A stretch of 64,000 bases of DNA. Origin: 55-13 sp964501275. Lineage in GTDB: Bacteria; Armatimonadota; Fimbriimonadia; Fimbriimonadales; Fimbriimonadaceae. The position numbers and the translations under genes were made by a program. Below, in pieces: positions 17,579 through 26,063 of this stretch. The notes under the pieces are model-generated. The model ran no database searches, was not told where the DNA came from, and saw only the letters and a list, made by a program, of their open reading frames with translations. Location: NCBI GenBank assembly GCA_964501275.1, contig CAZCSP010000023.1:1-64000 (forward strand). Reading direction: 5' to 3'. Position 1 is the first letter of the stretch, and each line of letters begins with the position of its first letter.

Positions 17579-18619
17579 TTAGACGATCTGGACATCTTGC
17601 GAGCCGTTCTGAATCTCGCCGATAATCAGGGCCTGCTCTCCCGCTTCGTTCAGGAACTGAACGATTCCTGGGGCTTTGAACCGGTCGCAGAAAAGGACCA
17701 TTCCGATGCCCATATTGAAGGCCCGGAACATCTCGTGGTCGGGAACATTGCCCAGAGCCTGGATCAGGGTGAAGATGGGGGGAACGTTCCAGGCTCGCCG
17801 CTCAATCACGGCGCGCACGTCGGAGGGCATGACGCGGGGCAGGTTGTCGTTCAGTCCGCCGCCGGTCACGTGAGCTACCGCATAGACGCCGTCGGACTGC
17901 TGGATCACCGGATAGACCGAGTTGAAGTAGCACCGGTGGGGTTTTAGCAGAACGTCTCCAATAGATTCGCCCGTTCCCGGAACCTCGTCACGAACGGACA
18001 GGCCGCCAAACTCGAACAACGCTCGCCGCGCCAGGGAGTAGCCATTGGTGTGTAGGCCGTCGCTCATCAAACCGATCACCACGTCGCCGGGGCTCATCTT
18101 GCCTCGGGGAAGACGCTTTTCGTAATCCACGATCCCAACGATCGAGCCGACCAGGTCGACCTCGCCATCATGATAGACCCCCGGCATCTCCGCCGTTTCG
18201 CCTCCCACCAGCGAGGCTCCTACGTTGGCGCAAGCCTCGATCAGCCCCTGGAGAATCTCTTCGAAGACCAACCCCTCCAAGCGAGAACAGCCGTAGTAAT
18301 CGAGGAAGAACAGCGGCTTCGCGCCTTGACAGAGGATGTCGTTGACGCAGTGGTTCACGATATCGTGCCCCAATCCGCCATGCTTGCCCGCCATCGCCGC
18401 GACCTTGGTCTTAGTGCCGACGCCGTCGATTGAACTAACCAGGATCGGGTTCGCGATGTCCTCAAAAGTCGCTCGGAAAAGGGACCCAAAGCCTCCCACC
18501 CCCGAGATCACATTCCCCGTGTATGTCGACTGAATCCCCCCCACCATCGTCCGGAGCGTCCGCTGGGCTTCATCGATATTCACTCCGGAGTCTTTGTAGG
18601 TCAAGGGATCGACTGGCAT
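17579..18619 (-). CDS. purM: Phosphoribosylformylglycinamidine cyclo-ligase (AIR synthetase)
   Basis: The 346-residue protein is full length for PurM. It converts FGAM and ATP to aminoimidazole ribonucleotide in de novo purine synthesis. Visible signatures are SSIDGVGTKTKVA, the CHVD-like VNHCVNDILCQGA region, GGETAEMPGVY and the C-terminal FNMGIGM. No other purine gene is adjacent, so it is transcribed apart from the pathway. Confidence 0.96.
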   Translation of the reverse strand: MPVDPLTYKDSGVNIDEAQRTLRTMVGGIQSTYTGNVISGVGGFGSLFRATFEDIANPILVSSIDGVGTKTKVAAMAGKHGGLGHDIVNHCVNDILCQGAKPLFFLDYYGCSRLEGLVFEEILQGLIEACANVGASLVGGETAEMPGVYHDGEVDLVGSIVGIVDYEKRLPRGKMSPGDVVIGLMSDGLHTNGYSLARRALFEFGGLSVRDEVPGTGESIGDVLLKPHRCYFNSVYPVIQQSDGVYAVAHVTGGGLNDNLPRVMPSDVRAVIERRAWNVPPIFTLIQALGNVPDHEMFRAFNMGIGMVLFCDRFKAPGIVQFLNEAGEQALIIGEIQNGSQDVQIV

Positions 18620-18656
18620 GGGGTGAAGGGTACCCGCAGACGGGATTGGGGGTGAT

Positions 18657-18775
18657 GGCGTGATGGAGGTGAATCGGGAGATCGTGAGGCCGTGAATTGG
18701 TGAAGAAGGTGAATAGATGAATCATGTATTAGGTCGTAGATTTTTTCTGCAAGACAACCTCACCTCCATCACGCC
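18657..18775. repeat. Inverted repeat between purM and tRNA-Lys
   Basis: GGCGTGATGGAGGTGA at 18657-18672 is perfectly inverted at 18760-18775, with an 87-base spacer. It lies 3' of the tRNA-opposed side and 5' of purM on the minus strand. The long spacer argues against a simple terminator; a small repeat element is more likely. Confidence 0.6.
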
Positions 18776-18846
18776 CGCAGCCCCCCAAAGCCCTAAAACC
18801 GCTATGCCGCAACTCCGTCCCGTCAGGTACCATATGCGACTCCAGT

Positions 18847-18923
18847 GGGCTGGTAGCTCAGTCGGTTAGAGCAACGGCCTTTTAAGCCGTGGGTCCTGGG
18901 TTCGAGTCCCAGCCGGCCCACCA
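18847..18923 (+). tRNA. tRNA-Lys (anticodon TTT)
   Basis: Acceptor GGGCTGG pairs with CCGGCCC (18913-18919, one G-U), D arm GCTC/GAGC, anticodon stem ACGGC/GCCGT around CTTTTAA (anticodon TTT), T arm CTGGG/CCCAG around TTCGAGT, with ACCA encoded. It decodes AAA/AAG lysine codons. Confidence 0.97.
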
Positions 18924-18975
18924 CTGGCACATTTTTCTCGCAACCAACGGCGCAAAATAGCGTAAAACGTTGGCA

Positions 18976-20085
18976 ATGGCTACCGACCACTTTGCTCAAC
19001 GGTATCGCATGGCCGCGTTTTGGGTCATCGCGGGCGCGGTTCTCTTTGGATGTATTGCGATCCTGCTCCCGTTTGTGCCCGCCCTGCTCTGGGCCGGAGT
19101 GCTGACCGTGCTGATGTTCCCCTTCTACCGGCGCTTCCGCAACCGGTGGGGCAAAACCAAGCTTCTGAACGGGGATCGGGCCGAGACGGCGGCAAGTTTG
19201 GCGACGGTGGCCATGACGATCCTCATTGTCATGATCCCCCTGGCTATTATCGGGCTTGGCCTCTTCGCCCAGGTCGGGGGTATTTCCACCACGTTGGCGG
19301 GCGAAGCTGGGAGACCTGCCTTCGAGTCGATCCTTACACAAGCAGACCAAGCCATCCAACCCTTTGTGGACCAGGTTGGCGGGACCTTCAGCGTGAAGGA
19401 GTATGTGATGACCCACCAAGAGGAGCTTTCCCAGGCGCTGAGGGCTCCCATTGCCAAGTTTGCCGGTCAGGCCGGATTCACCATCCTCACCATCGTCATC
19501 GCCCTCTTGACCATGTTCTTCATGCTGCGAGACGGCAAGAGCCTGCTCAAACCCACCTGCGACTTGGTTCCCCTCCCGCATGAGAAGACCATCGAAATCC
19601 TGGAGCGGGTGGCGGAGACGATTCGGGCGGTGTTTATCGGAACGGTATTGGTGGCGTTGATTCAAGGCGCCATCATGGGACTGACTTTCCTGATCGTCGG
19701 TATTCCAAACTCTCTGCTTCTCGGCGTCGCCTGCGCGATCATGGCGATCATCCCCCTGCTGGGTACGCCGGTGATCTACATTCCCGTGGCTTTACTGGCA
19801 ATGTCTCAGGGGAAAACAAACGAGGGGATCGTCATTCTGGTCGTTGGATTTGGCATCGTGAGCCAGATCGACAATATCCTTAAGCCCTTCCTGATTGGCG
19901 GCAGAACCAACCTGCACCCTCTGGCGATCTTCTTTAGCATCCTGGGCGGCGTCCTCTTGATCGGCCCCATCGGGGTCATGGCAGGACCGATGTTGCTGAC
20001 GATTCTGTTGGCTCTGGTAGAGGTGGTCCGATCCTGGGTTGTCGTCGCTCCGACACCTGATCCTGATGCGGCATCGGCTGCGTAG
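18976..20085 (+). CDS. AI-2E family transporter (PerM/UPF0118)
   Basis: The 369-residue membrane protein has about eight helices in the AI-2E arrangement: two N-terminal helices (VIAGAVLFGCIAILLPFVPALLWAG, broken here), a central soluble part, and the conserved C-terminal block with NILKPFLIGGRTNLHP. Family members export small molecules or ions; the cargo here is unknown. The frame starts at a TTG two codons earlier (18970), but ATG at 18976 is the likelier start. It follows tRNA-Lys on the same strand. Confidence 0.9.
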   Translation: MATDHFAQRYRMAAFWVIAGAVLFGCIAILLPFVPALLWAGVLTVLMFPFYRRFRNRWGKTKLLNGDRAETAASLATVAMTILIVMIPLAIIGLGLFAQVGGISTTLAGEAGRPAFESILTQADQAIQPFVDQVGGTFSVKEYVMTHQEELSQALRAPIAKFAGQAGFTILTIVIALLTMFFMLRDGKSLLKPTCDLVPLPHEKTIEILERVAETIRAVFIGTVLVALIQGAIMGLTFLIVGIPNSLLLGVACAIMAIIPLLGTPVIYIPVALLAMSQGKTNEGIVILVVGFGIVSQIDNILKPFLIGGRTNLHPLAIFFSILGGVLLIGPIGVMAGPMLLTILLALVEVVRSWVVVAPTPDPDAASAA

Positions 20086-20189
20086 GGCTTTCGGAAGTCG
20101 GAGATCGTGGAGAAGGTGCTAAGTGCGAAGTTCTAGGTGGAAGGTGTCTATGCAGGGACACGCCTCATGATGTGCTACAAGTTTGCGGT

Positions 20190-20220
20190 GCCGATCTGGA
20201 GATCGGCGGTCCATCAGACC
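20190..20220. repeat. Palindromic repeat C, copy 1
   Basis: GGTGCCGATCTGGAGATCGGCGG is a near-perfect palindrome around GCCGATCT/AGATCGGC. The same unit, in the opposite orientation, occurs at about 49964-49995 and 51070-51102 flanking another gene. It looks like a REP-type element. Confidence 0.7.
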
Positions 20221-20236
20221 ATCAGTCCTTCCGCCT

Positions 20237-20674
20237 TTATTCGCCTAGCTTGAAGACGAGCCTTGCGTTGCCGAGGGCGATTTCGTCTCCGTCCGTGAGT
20301 TCAGCTTCTTCGACCCTTTCAAAATCCGAGCGGAGTAGGAAGGTGCCGTTGGCGGAGCCTAAGTCGGTGATCTTCCAGACGCCGTCTTCCAGGGTGATCT
20401 TGGCGTGCTTGCGGGAGACGTAGACGCCCTCGGCGATCGAGCCCAGATCGACGTCGATAGGGCCTACGGCGGGATCGAAACGGCCGATGATGGCGGGGGG
20501 CTGGAAGGGGAAGCGGTCGTCGGTCTCGACTCCGCCGCGCTTGATAATGAGAACCGCGCCGGTAACCTCAGCCTGGTCGGCAACTTCCTCTATCGGCTCG
20601 TCTTCCACAACCGCCGTATCCGGGGTCAACTCTTCTTCTTCAACCGAAACTGCCACATTCTGATCGTCTGCCAT
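20237..20674 (-). CDS. FHA domain protein
   Basis: The 145-residue protein has an acidic N-terminal 45 residues and a forkhead-associated domain from about 60 to 143. Conserved positions include GR in IIGRFD, SRKHAKI (Ser and His of the phosphothreonine pocket) and the SANGTF loop. FHA domains bind phosphothreonine peptides, so it probably reads the output of a Ser/Thr kinase not seen in this window. It is on the same strand as, and about 100 bases downstream of, thiamine pyrophosphokinase. Confidence 0.92.
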   Translation of the reverse strand: MADDQNVAVSVEEEELTPDTAVVEDEPIEEVADQAEVTGAVLIIKRGGVETDDRFPFQPPAIIGRFDPAVGPIDVDLGSIAEGVYVSRKHAKITLEDGVWKITDLGSANGTFLLRSDFERVEEAELTDGDEIALGNARLVFKLGE

Positions 20675-20779
20675 TCCAAAACTCCTACGCGTCGATGCCC
20701 TCCGGCAATTGCCGAAAGAATACCAATTTAATCGGCGATCTGCTTTCGAAAGAGAGACCGAGGCAACGGCCTGATTCGT

Positions 20780-21424
20780 TCAGTCCCAAATGGGTAACCC
20801 GGATGCAGTCTGCTGGACCAGCAGAGCCAGACCCTCTTGAAGCTGGGCTACGACCGTCTTCCCCGCGGCGATGTTGGAGATGCTCGTCGCTCCGAGGGGA
20901 GAGAGTTCGGCTTTGGGAGACCACTGCACCCCCTCCATCGCCACGCCAGTGCAGGGAAGGATGGGGATGAGGGAGACGGTGTGGCCGACGCTGGATGCAA
21001 CCTGGACTGGAAAGCCGGGCCGCACGAACCACGCCAGCCCATCTCGCAACACCAGGCGGCAGGTGGGGTACAGCCTGGCCGTGCTCTGCAGAGAGGAGAG
21101 CACATGGTCGAACCGGTCCCCCTCCAGACCGATGAGGGAGAACTGGGATTGCGCATACCGGCGGCGCACATGGATCAGGAGTTTGTCGCAGTCGGTGGTC
21201 TCCTGGTCCAAATCCTCCTCGATGGGCAGACTGGAGCGTTCGACCACCGGGTCCAAAGAGTCCAAGTCGCCGATGATGGTGGTCGGGACGATGCCGGAGG
21301 CAAGCAGACGGTTGGCGGCTCCATCCGCTGCCACAACGATGTCCGCCGACCTCGCCCAGACCGCCGTCGTTTCGGCACTGATATCAGTCCCAGCCAGGAC
21401 TCCAAGCACCCTTTCTTGAGCCAT
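20780..21424 (-). CDS. thiN: Thiamine pyrophosphokinase
   Basis: The 214-residue protein transfers pyrophosphate from ATP to thiamine to make thiamine diphosphate. Signatures are VVAADGAANRLL, IGDLDSLD, DQETTDCDK and GLEGDRFDHVL, all in family order, followed by the C-terminal TPK B1-binding beta domain. It is divergent from dnaA across a 250-base spacer that carries DnaA-box-like sites. No TPP riboswitch was recognised. Confidence 0.93.
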   Translation of the reverse strand: MAQERVLGVLAGTDISAETTAVWARSADIVVAADGAANRLLASGIVPTTIIGDLDSLDPVVERSSLPIEEDLDQETTDCDKLLIHVRRRYAQSQFSLIGLEGDRFDHVLSSLQSTARLYPTCRLVLRDGLAWFVRPGFPVQVASSVGHTVSLIPILPCTGVAMEGVQWSPKAELSPLGATSISNIAAGKTVVAQLQEGLALLVQQTASGLPIWD

Positions 21425-21466
21425 TAACCGCTAGTTAACCCTACTCGGGCCAAGGGAGTAGACACC

Positions 21467-21634
21467 TGTGTATAAGATGGAGTGTTTGTACTTGGAAGAT
21501 GAGATTATCATCGAAAAATCGCGGAAAATCATATTGAATAGGTCTCAATGGGAATCAGTGAGCGATACACGCCGACAGGCGCCCATAAAATGGTTCCGTC
21601 GTCCTGGTCCAATGCCGTCAACCGTGTGTATAAT
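21467..21634 (+). promoter_or_regulatory. dnaA upstream region with two DnaA-box-like sites and a -10 hexamer
   Basis: TGTGTATAA occurs at 21467-21475 and at 21625-21633, the reverse complement of TTATACACA, one base from the consensus DnaA box TTATCCACA. The second overlaps a perfect TATAAT (21629-21634). A transcript starting about seven bases later would begin near 21641, consistent with translation from ATG 21674 and with DnaA autorepression. No good -35 is evident. The AT-rich stretch at 21480-21545 makes this a candidate origin, but two boxes alone do not prove it. Confidence 0.55.
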
Positions 21635-21673
21635 CCCATTCCCCGCGGCCAATTTGGCCCTTTGCAGGCAGCA

Positions 21674-23044
21674 ATGAACGACCAGTATTCTTTAGAGGAC
21701 TCCGATGACCATATTCAACTCCGAACCGCATGGACCCAAGTCACCAAGAGAATCGGCGCAACCCTGCCCAGCCAGTCGTTCGAACGATTTATCCGCCCGT
21801 TAAAGCCCGTCGCCCTCACCGAGGAGTGCGCCACGATCAGCGCCCCCGGCCAGTTTGTCCAAGAGTGGGTCAACGCCCGTTGTCTGACGATGTTGGAGGC
21901 TTTTCTTTCCGACGAGATCGGTAGGCCGCTTCGCGTGGCGCTGGTTTGGGAAGCCCGGGAGAAACCGACGACCAAGGCGACCGAACCGATGGTCGCTGCG
22001 CCAGTAGTGGAGAAGAGCGACTTCCGACCTAACGCTCGCTACACCTTCGAATCCTTTGTAGTGGGGCAAAGCAACCGCATGGCCCATGCCGGAGCGCGGG
22101 CGGTGGCCTCCGAGCCCGGATCGCGCTATAACCCGCTTTTCATCTGCGGTCCCAGCGGACTAGGCAAGACCCACCTGCTCCATGCCATCGCCCGCGAAGT
22201 CTTGGCGACGCATCCCAAATTCAACCTAGCCTATGTAACGGCTCAGCAGTTCGCCGAGGAGTTCGTGGGAGCGCTCCAGACCAACCGGGTCGATAGTTTC
22301 CGCCGCGGGTTGCGAAGTGTGAACTTGTGGCTGATCGACGACATCCAGTTCATCGCCGGGAAGGACAAGACCCAAGAGGAGGTCTTCCACACGTTCAACC
22401 ACCTGTACTCGCTTGGCAAGCAGATCGTCATCTGCTCCGACCGGGCTCCCCGCGAACTGCACATGATGGACGAGCGGCTCCGCTCCCGGTTCGAGGCGGG
22501 CCTGGTGGCCGATATCCAGATGCCCGACACCGAGACGCGGTGCGCGATCATTCAGAGCAAGGCGGCTCATGAAAGACTGGACCTTCTGCACGAGGTTGCT
22601 TTCTATCTGGCAGAGAACGTTCCCGGCAACATCAGACAGCTAGAGGGAGCGCTGACCAAGCTCACGGTGCAAGCGAGCCTGGAAGAGCGCCCGCTGGAAC
22701 TCTCCTTGGCCCAGGCGATGGTAGAGAAGTACTACAAGGGAACTCTAGAGAAGCCGGCGGTCTCGGAGATCATCGGCACCGTTAGCAAGCAGTTCAAGAT
22801 TCCGGTTGAAGATATTTTAGGCACCTCGCGCAAGGCTCCCATCGTCGAGGCTCGCCACGTGGCGGTCTACATGACACGGGAGATCACAGGCGACTCTTGG
22901 AAGCACATTGGCTCCCAGTTTGGCAACCGAGACCACACCTCGATGATGCACGGCTACCAGAAGGTTCAGGAGATGATGATCCACGACAAGAACCTGAAGA
23001 CCGTGGTGAAGACCATGATCCGCAACCTGTATCCCAACGCCTAG
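21674..23044 (+). CDS. dnaA: Chromosomal replication initiator protein DnaA
   Basis: The 456-residue protein has DnaA domain I (AWTQVTKRIGATLPSQSFERF), a short linker, AAA+ domain III with Walker A GPSGLGKTH (about 159-167) and Walker B LIDDIQF, and the DNA-binding domain IV signature RDHTSMMHGY near 420. It binds DnaA boxes and opens the origin. The frame is open to an ATG at 21548, but the extra 42 residues are unlike DnaA and would span the putative -10 box. ATG 21674 fits domain I. The next gene is a creatininase rather than dnaN. Confidence 0.95.
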   Translation: MNDQYSLEDSDDHIQLRTAWTQVTKRIGATLPSQSFERFIRPLKPVALTEECATISAPGQFVQEWVNARCLTMLEAFLSDEIGRPLRVALVWEAREKPTTKATEPMVAAPVVEKSDFRPNARYTFESFVVGQSNRMAHAGARAVASEPGSRYNPLFICGPSGLGKTHLLHAIAREVLATHPKFNLAYVTAQQFAEEFVGALQTNRVDSFRRGLRSVNLWLIDDIQFIAGKDKTQEEVFHTFNHLYSLGKQIVICSDRAPRELHMMDERLRSRFEAGLVADIQMPDTETRCAIIQSKAAHERLDLLHEVAFYLAENVPGNIRQLEGALTKLTVQASLEERPLELSLAQAMVEKYYKGTLEKPAVSEIIGTVSKQFKIPVEDILGTSRKAPIVEARHVAVYMTREITGDSWKHIGSQFGNRDHTSMMHGYQKVQEMMIHDKNLKTVVKTMIRNLYPNA

Positions 23045-23046
23045 CC

Positions 23047-23790
23047 ATGAAACTCGCCGACATGACCTGGCCGGAAGTCGATGCCCTATCGAAGAAGGTC
23101 GTCGTGGTCATCCCAACCGGGTCCTTGGAACAGCATGGCCCCCACCTGCCGCTTTTCACGGATTCAATCTTGGCGACCGGGGTGGCCGCGGCCGCGGAGG
23201 CAGTCATCCCGGACAAGGTCCTCCTGGTTCCAACTTTGTGGCTGGGGGCCAGCGCCCATCATATGGCGTTTGCCGGGTCGCTCACGGCGTCTTTTGAAAC
23301 CTACATCGCCCATATTCAGGACGTGGTTGGTTCATTGATCCACCATGGATTCCAGCGGTTCTTCCTTTTGAACGGGCACGGGGGAAATGCCGAGCCGAAT
23401 GGGATCGCGATGCGAAAGCTGAAGGCCCAATGTCCCAACCTGGTTTTCGGGCATAGCGGTTACTACACCTTCTGTGAGCAGGAAGCCGCCCATGTTTTGG
23501 AGGGCCTCACGAAGACCATTCGCCACGCCTGCGAAGCCGAAGCCAGCCTGATGATGCACCTTCGACCGGACCTGGTGCGCAAGGACAAGATTCGGGATGA
23601 CGGCCTGGCGTGCGATCCACCCATCCAAGGCTTGGTCCACCACTTCGACGAGATCACCGAGCAGGGATCCCTTGGCTACGCCAGCTATGCGACTGCCGAC
23701 AAGGGCCGGATCCTCTTCGACGCCGCCGTCGCCGGGGTCGTCAAGAATTTGTCGGCGATTTACGATGGATACGTTTTTGTGGGCGGTTAA
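23047..23790 (+). CDS. Creatininase family protein
   Basis: The 247-residue protein shows the metal-binding motifs of the creatininase fold: PTGSLEQHGPHLPLFTD (Glu, His and Asp ligands), LLNGHGGNAEPN, and a later Glu in the ACEAEASLM region. Family members are amidohydrolases such as creatininase, MftE and FAPy deformylases; the substrate here is unknown. The ATG lies two bases after the dnaA stop, so it is probably co-transcribed with dnaA. A longer frame beginning inside dnaA is not needed. Confidence 0.9.
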   Translation: MKLADMTWPEVDALSKKVVVVIPTGSLEQHGPHLPLFTDSILATGVAAAAEAVIPDKVLLVPTLWLGASAHHMAFAGSLTASFETYIAHIQDVVGSLIHHGFQRFFLLNGHGGNAEPNGIAMRKLKAQCPNLVFGHSGYYTFCEQEAAHVLEGLTKTIRHACEAEASLMMHLRPDLVRKDKIRDDGLACDPPIQGLVHHFDEITEQGSLGYASYATADKGRILFDAAVAGVVKNLSAIYDGYVFVGG

Positions 23791-23838
23791 GGTAACTTCC
23801 ATGCAGTCCGCAGTCGGTTGGACGAGAAGGAGAACGGA

Positions 23839-24414
23839 ATGGCAATTCGAAAACTGGCGGCCCTCGGGGTTGCCTCGGCATTGATGGCGGCAACGGTATC
23901 CGCCCAAAGCAACGATCAAAAGCCTGAGAAGGCGCGGAATAACCTTGGGATCAAGGCGGGGCTCTACGTTCCCACCGGCTCCCTTGTCCGCGATGTTTTC
24001 GGGTCGTCGATCTTCGTCTTCGGCATTTCGTTCGACGACTTCTCCCGGCAGGCAGACAAGTGGCGTCTGACGGTGGACTTCGACTTTATCACGGGTCAAA
24101 AGGACGGCAACAAGTTCTTCGCCGCGCCGGTGACGGCGTCGGTGGGCCGCGTCTTTGGCTCACCTGAAGACCACTTCCGACCGTATGTGCGGTTCGGTGC
24201 GGGAGTTGCCTATTTCGACTATAGCATCAACCATCCTGATACTTCGGAGAGGTTCTCCACCAAGCGCGGCGGATTCAGCGCGGATGCTGAAGTGGGCTTT
24301 TTTGTTGGCGACAAGTTCCGGCTTGCGGCAAAGTATGTGTGGTTCTCCAAAGTGGACGACTTCGACTTCGGCGGACTCCAGATCACCGCGACTTACAACA
24401 TCCTGAAGTTCTAG
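23839..24414 (+). CDS. Outer-membrane beta-barrel protein
   Basis: The 191-residue product has a Sec signal peptide (cleavage near TVSAQS) and alternating amphipathic strands ending in an aromatic-rich C-terminus (TYNILKF), typical of an eight-stranded barrel of the OmpW/OmpA-like type. Ligand and role are unknown. ATG 23839 follows a good AAGGAG ribosome site; an upstream in-frame ATG at 23818 would disrupt the signal peptide. A perfect long inverted repeat follows the stop. Confidence 0.8.
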   Translation: MAIRKLAALGVASALMAATVSAQSNDQKPEKARNNLGIKAGLYVPTGSLVRDVFGSSIFVFGISFDDFSRQADKWRLTVDFDFITGQKDGNKFFAAPVTASVGRVFGSPEDHFRPYVRFGAGVAYFDYSINHPDTSERFSTKRGGFSADAEVGFFVGDKFRLAAKYVWFSKVDDFDFGGLQITATYNILKF

Positions 24415-24426
24415 GGATCGCCGCTT

Positions 24427-24510
24427 CTGTAGGCGGGGGATGTATTGTGCCGCCGCCCTCTTGCCGATCCAGCCGGAATTGCGGGGGCACAATACATCCC
24501 CCGCCTACAG
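24427..24510. repeat. Perfect 25-base inverted repeat after the barrel gene
   Basis: The arm at 24427-24451 is perfectly inverted at 24486-24510 with a 34-base loop. It could terminate transcription of the barrel gene, but there is no T-run. A single related arm (CTGTAGGCGGCGGATGCATTTTGCC) lies near 16305-16330 inside repeat B, which favours a dispersed repeat over a dedicated terminator. Confidence 0.75.
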
Positions 24511-24560
24511 AGGGACCTTTTCGCGACTACAACGCGCTTTGTCGTTCATGATAGGAACGG

Positions 24561-25826
24561 ATGTCCAAAGGTCTAGAAACGCTGGAACCAGAAATAGAGA
24601 AGGCAGTTCTCGTTGTCGTCAATCAGGACGAGGACGAGGATACGATCGTAGAGAACGAACTGGAGGGGTTGTGCGAAGCGGCAGGGGTGGAGCCCCTGGC
24701 CGTTATTCGCCAACGCCTGGACCGCCCCTACAAGGGAACCTACGTGGGCACCGGCAAGGTGGAGGAAATCGGGGCTCTGGCCAAGGAGTTGGACGCCGAC
24801 CTGGTCCTGATCGACGGTGAAGTCAGCGGGATGCAGCAGCGCAACTTGGAGAAGGCGTTCGAGCGGAAGGTGATCGACCGCACCCAGTTGATCCTCGACA
24901 TCTTTGCCGGACGCGCCCGCACCAAGGAGGGCATGCTTCAGGTGGAGTTGGCCCAACTCACCTACATGATGCCCAAGCTCATGTCGGTCTACACCAAGTT
25001 TGAGCGTCAAAAGGGCGGCATCGGAATGCGCGGCCCTGGTGAGACCAAGCTTGAGTCCGACCGGCGGATGGTGCGCGACAAGATATCGAAGCTGAAGCAC
25101 GAGATCGAGGACGTCAAGCGGGTTCGAGACCAACAACGCGCCAGTCGCCGCAAGTACCCCTTTCCTTTCGCTTCCATCGTGGGTTACACGAGCGCCGGGA
25201 AGTCCACGCTCATGAACCGTCTGGCGGGAACCGACGTGCTGGTGGATGCGATGCCGTTCGCAACCTTGGACCCTACGACCCGAAAGGTGGACCTGCCTGA
25301 CGGGTATGCGCTTTTCCTGACGGACACCGTCGGCTTCATCCGCAACCTGCCTACCCATCTGGTCGCCGCCTTCCGGTCCACGTTGGAGGAAGCGACCCAC
25401 GCCGACTTCATCATCCATGTGATCGACATCAGCACCCCCGCCTGGGAGATTCAGCGGGACGCGGTGATCGAGACTTTGGAGCAGCTTGACGCAGGGGACA
25501 AGCCTATCCTCACGGTCTTCAACAAGATCGACGCCGTCGAGAATCCTCACTTGGCCACCGAACTGGTCGCCGAATGGCCCAACTCGGTCGCCATCAGCGC
25601 CGCCACCGGCAAAGGCATGGAAGACCTCCTCCTCGCCATCCGCAAGCAAGTTCAAAGCCTGCTAGGCTGGGTCAAAGCCCTCGTGCCCTATTCCGAGCCC
25701 AGCGTGGTGCAAGACTGCTACGACTTTGGAAGGGTTCACAAGGTGGAATATCGGGAGGACGGCATCTATGTGGAGGCCGAGTTGGTGGCTGAGATGCGGC
25801 AGAAGCTGGCGAAGTATGAGGTGTAA
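24561..25826 (+). CDS. hflX: GTPase HflX
   Basis: The 421-residue protein has the HflX N-terminal domain (about 1-200) with GTGKVEE, a GMRGPGETKLE linker and a coiled region. The G domain follows: P-loop GYTSAGKST, G3 DTVGF, G4 NKID. HflX binds 50S/70S ribosomes and splits stalled ribosomes under stress. The C-terminus is complete. It is the first gene of a plus-strand series hflX-prmC-def-fmt, separated by repeat-bearing spacers. Confidence 0.95.
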   Translation: MSKGLETLEPEIEKAVLVVVNQDEDEDTIVENELEGLCEAAGVEPLAVIRQRLDRPYKGTYVGTGKVEEIGALAKELDADLVLIDGEVSGMQQRNLEKAFERKVIDRTQLILDIFAGRARTKEGMLQVELAQLTYMMPKLMSVYTKFERQKGGIGMRGPGETKLESDRRMVRDKISKLKHEIEDVKRVRDQQRASRRKYPFPFASIVGYTSAGKSTLMNRLAGTDVLVDAMPFATLDPTTRKVDLPDGYALFLTDTVGFIRNLPTHLVAAFRSTLEEATHADFIIHVIDISTPAWEIQRDAVIETLEQLDAGDKPILTVFNKIDAVENPHLATELVAEWPNSVAISAATGKGMEDLLLAIRKQVQSLLGWVKALVPYSEPSVVQDCYDFGRVHKVEYREDGIYVEAELVAEMRQKLAKYEV

Positions 25827-26000
25827 GTGTCATGGGCAGCCTGCCCATGCGTCCCGTGACCTGCCAGGTCATGGTTTGCTTATATTTGCAGCAAACACTC
25901 GGCTTGCGACCCCTACCCTTCCCTTCCCCTGTGGCATGGGCGTCCCGCCCATGGTTTTCAAGACCGTCCCGGTCTTGGGTTACTTGTACTTGCTACAAAC
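25827..26000. repeat. Palindromic repeat D, two tandem units upstream of prmC
   Basis: Unit one holds CATGGGCAGCCTGCCCATG (palindrome), then GTGACCTGCCAGGTCATG and GTTTGC...GCAAAC. Unit two (about 25931-25976) holds CATGGGCGTCCCGCCCATG and AGACCGTCCCGGTCT. Unit one is repeated in inverted orientation directly after prmC (26868-26925), and a decayed copy lies at 29908-29958. Confidence 0.8.
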
Positions 26001-26063
26001 GCTCTGCGGGAGAACCCCCACCCTGCCCTCCCCCTACACGTTCCTCGCAGGGGGAGGCTCCTT

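Noticed and set aside
21425..21547. A TPP riboswitch for thiN
   Set aside because: No CUGAGA or ACCUGA core is visible on the minus strand upstream of thiN.
21548..21673. A longer DnaA starting at 21548
   Set aside because: The 42 extra residues do not resemble DnaA domain I and would place coding sequence over the putative promoter.
24573..25655. A 360-codon minus-strand frame opposite hflX
   Set aside because: hflX has all GTPase motifs; the opposite frame is a shadow.
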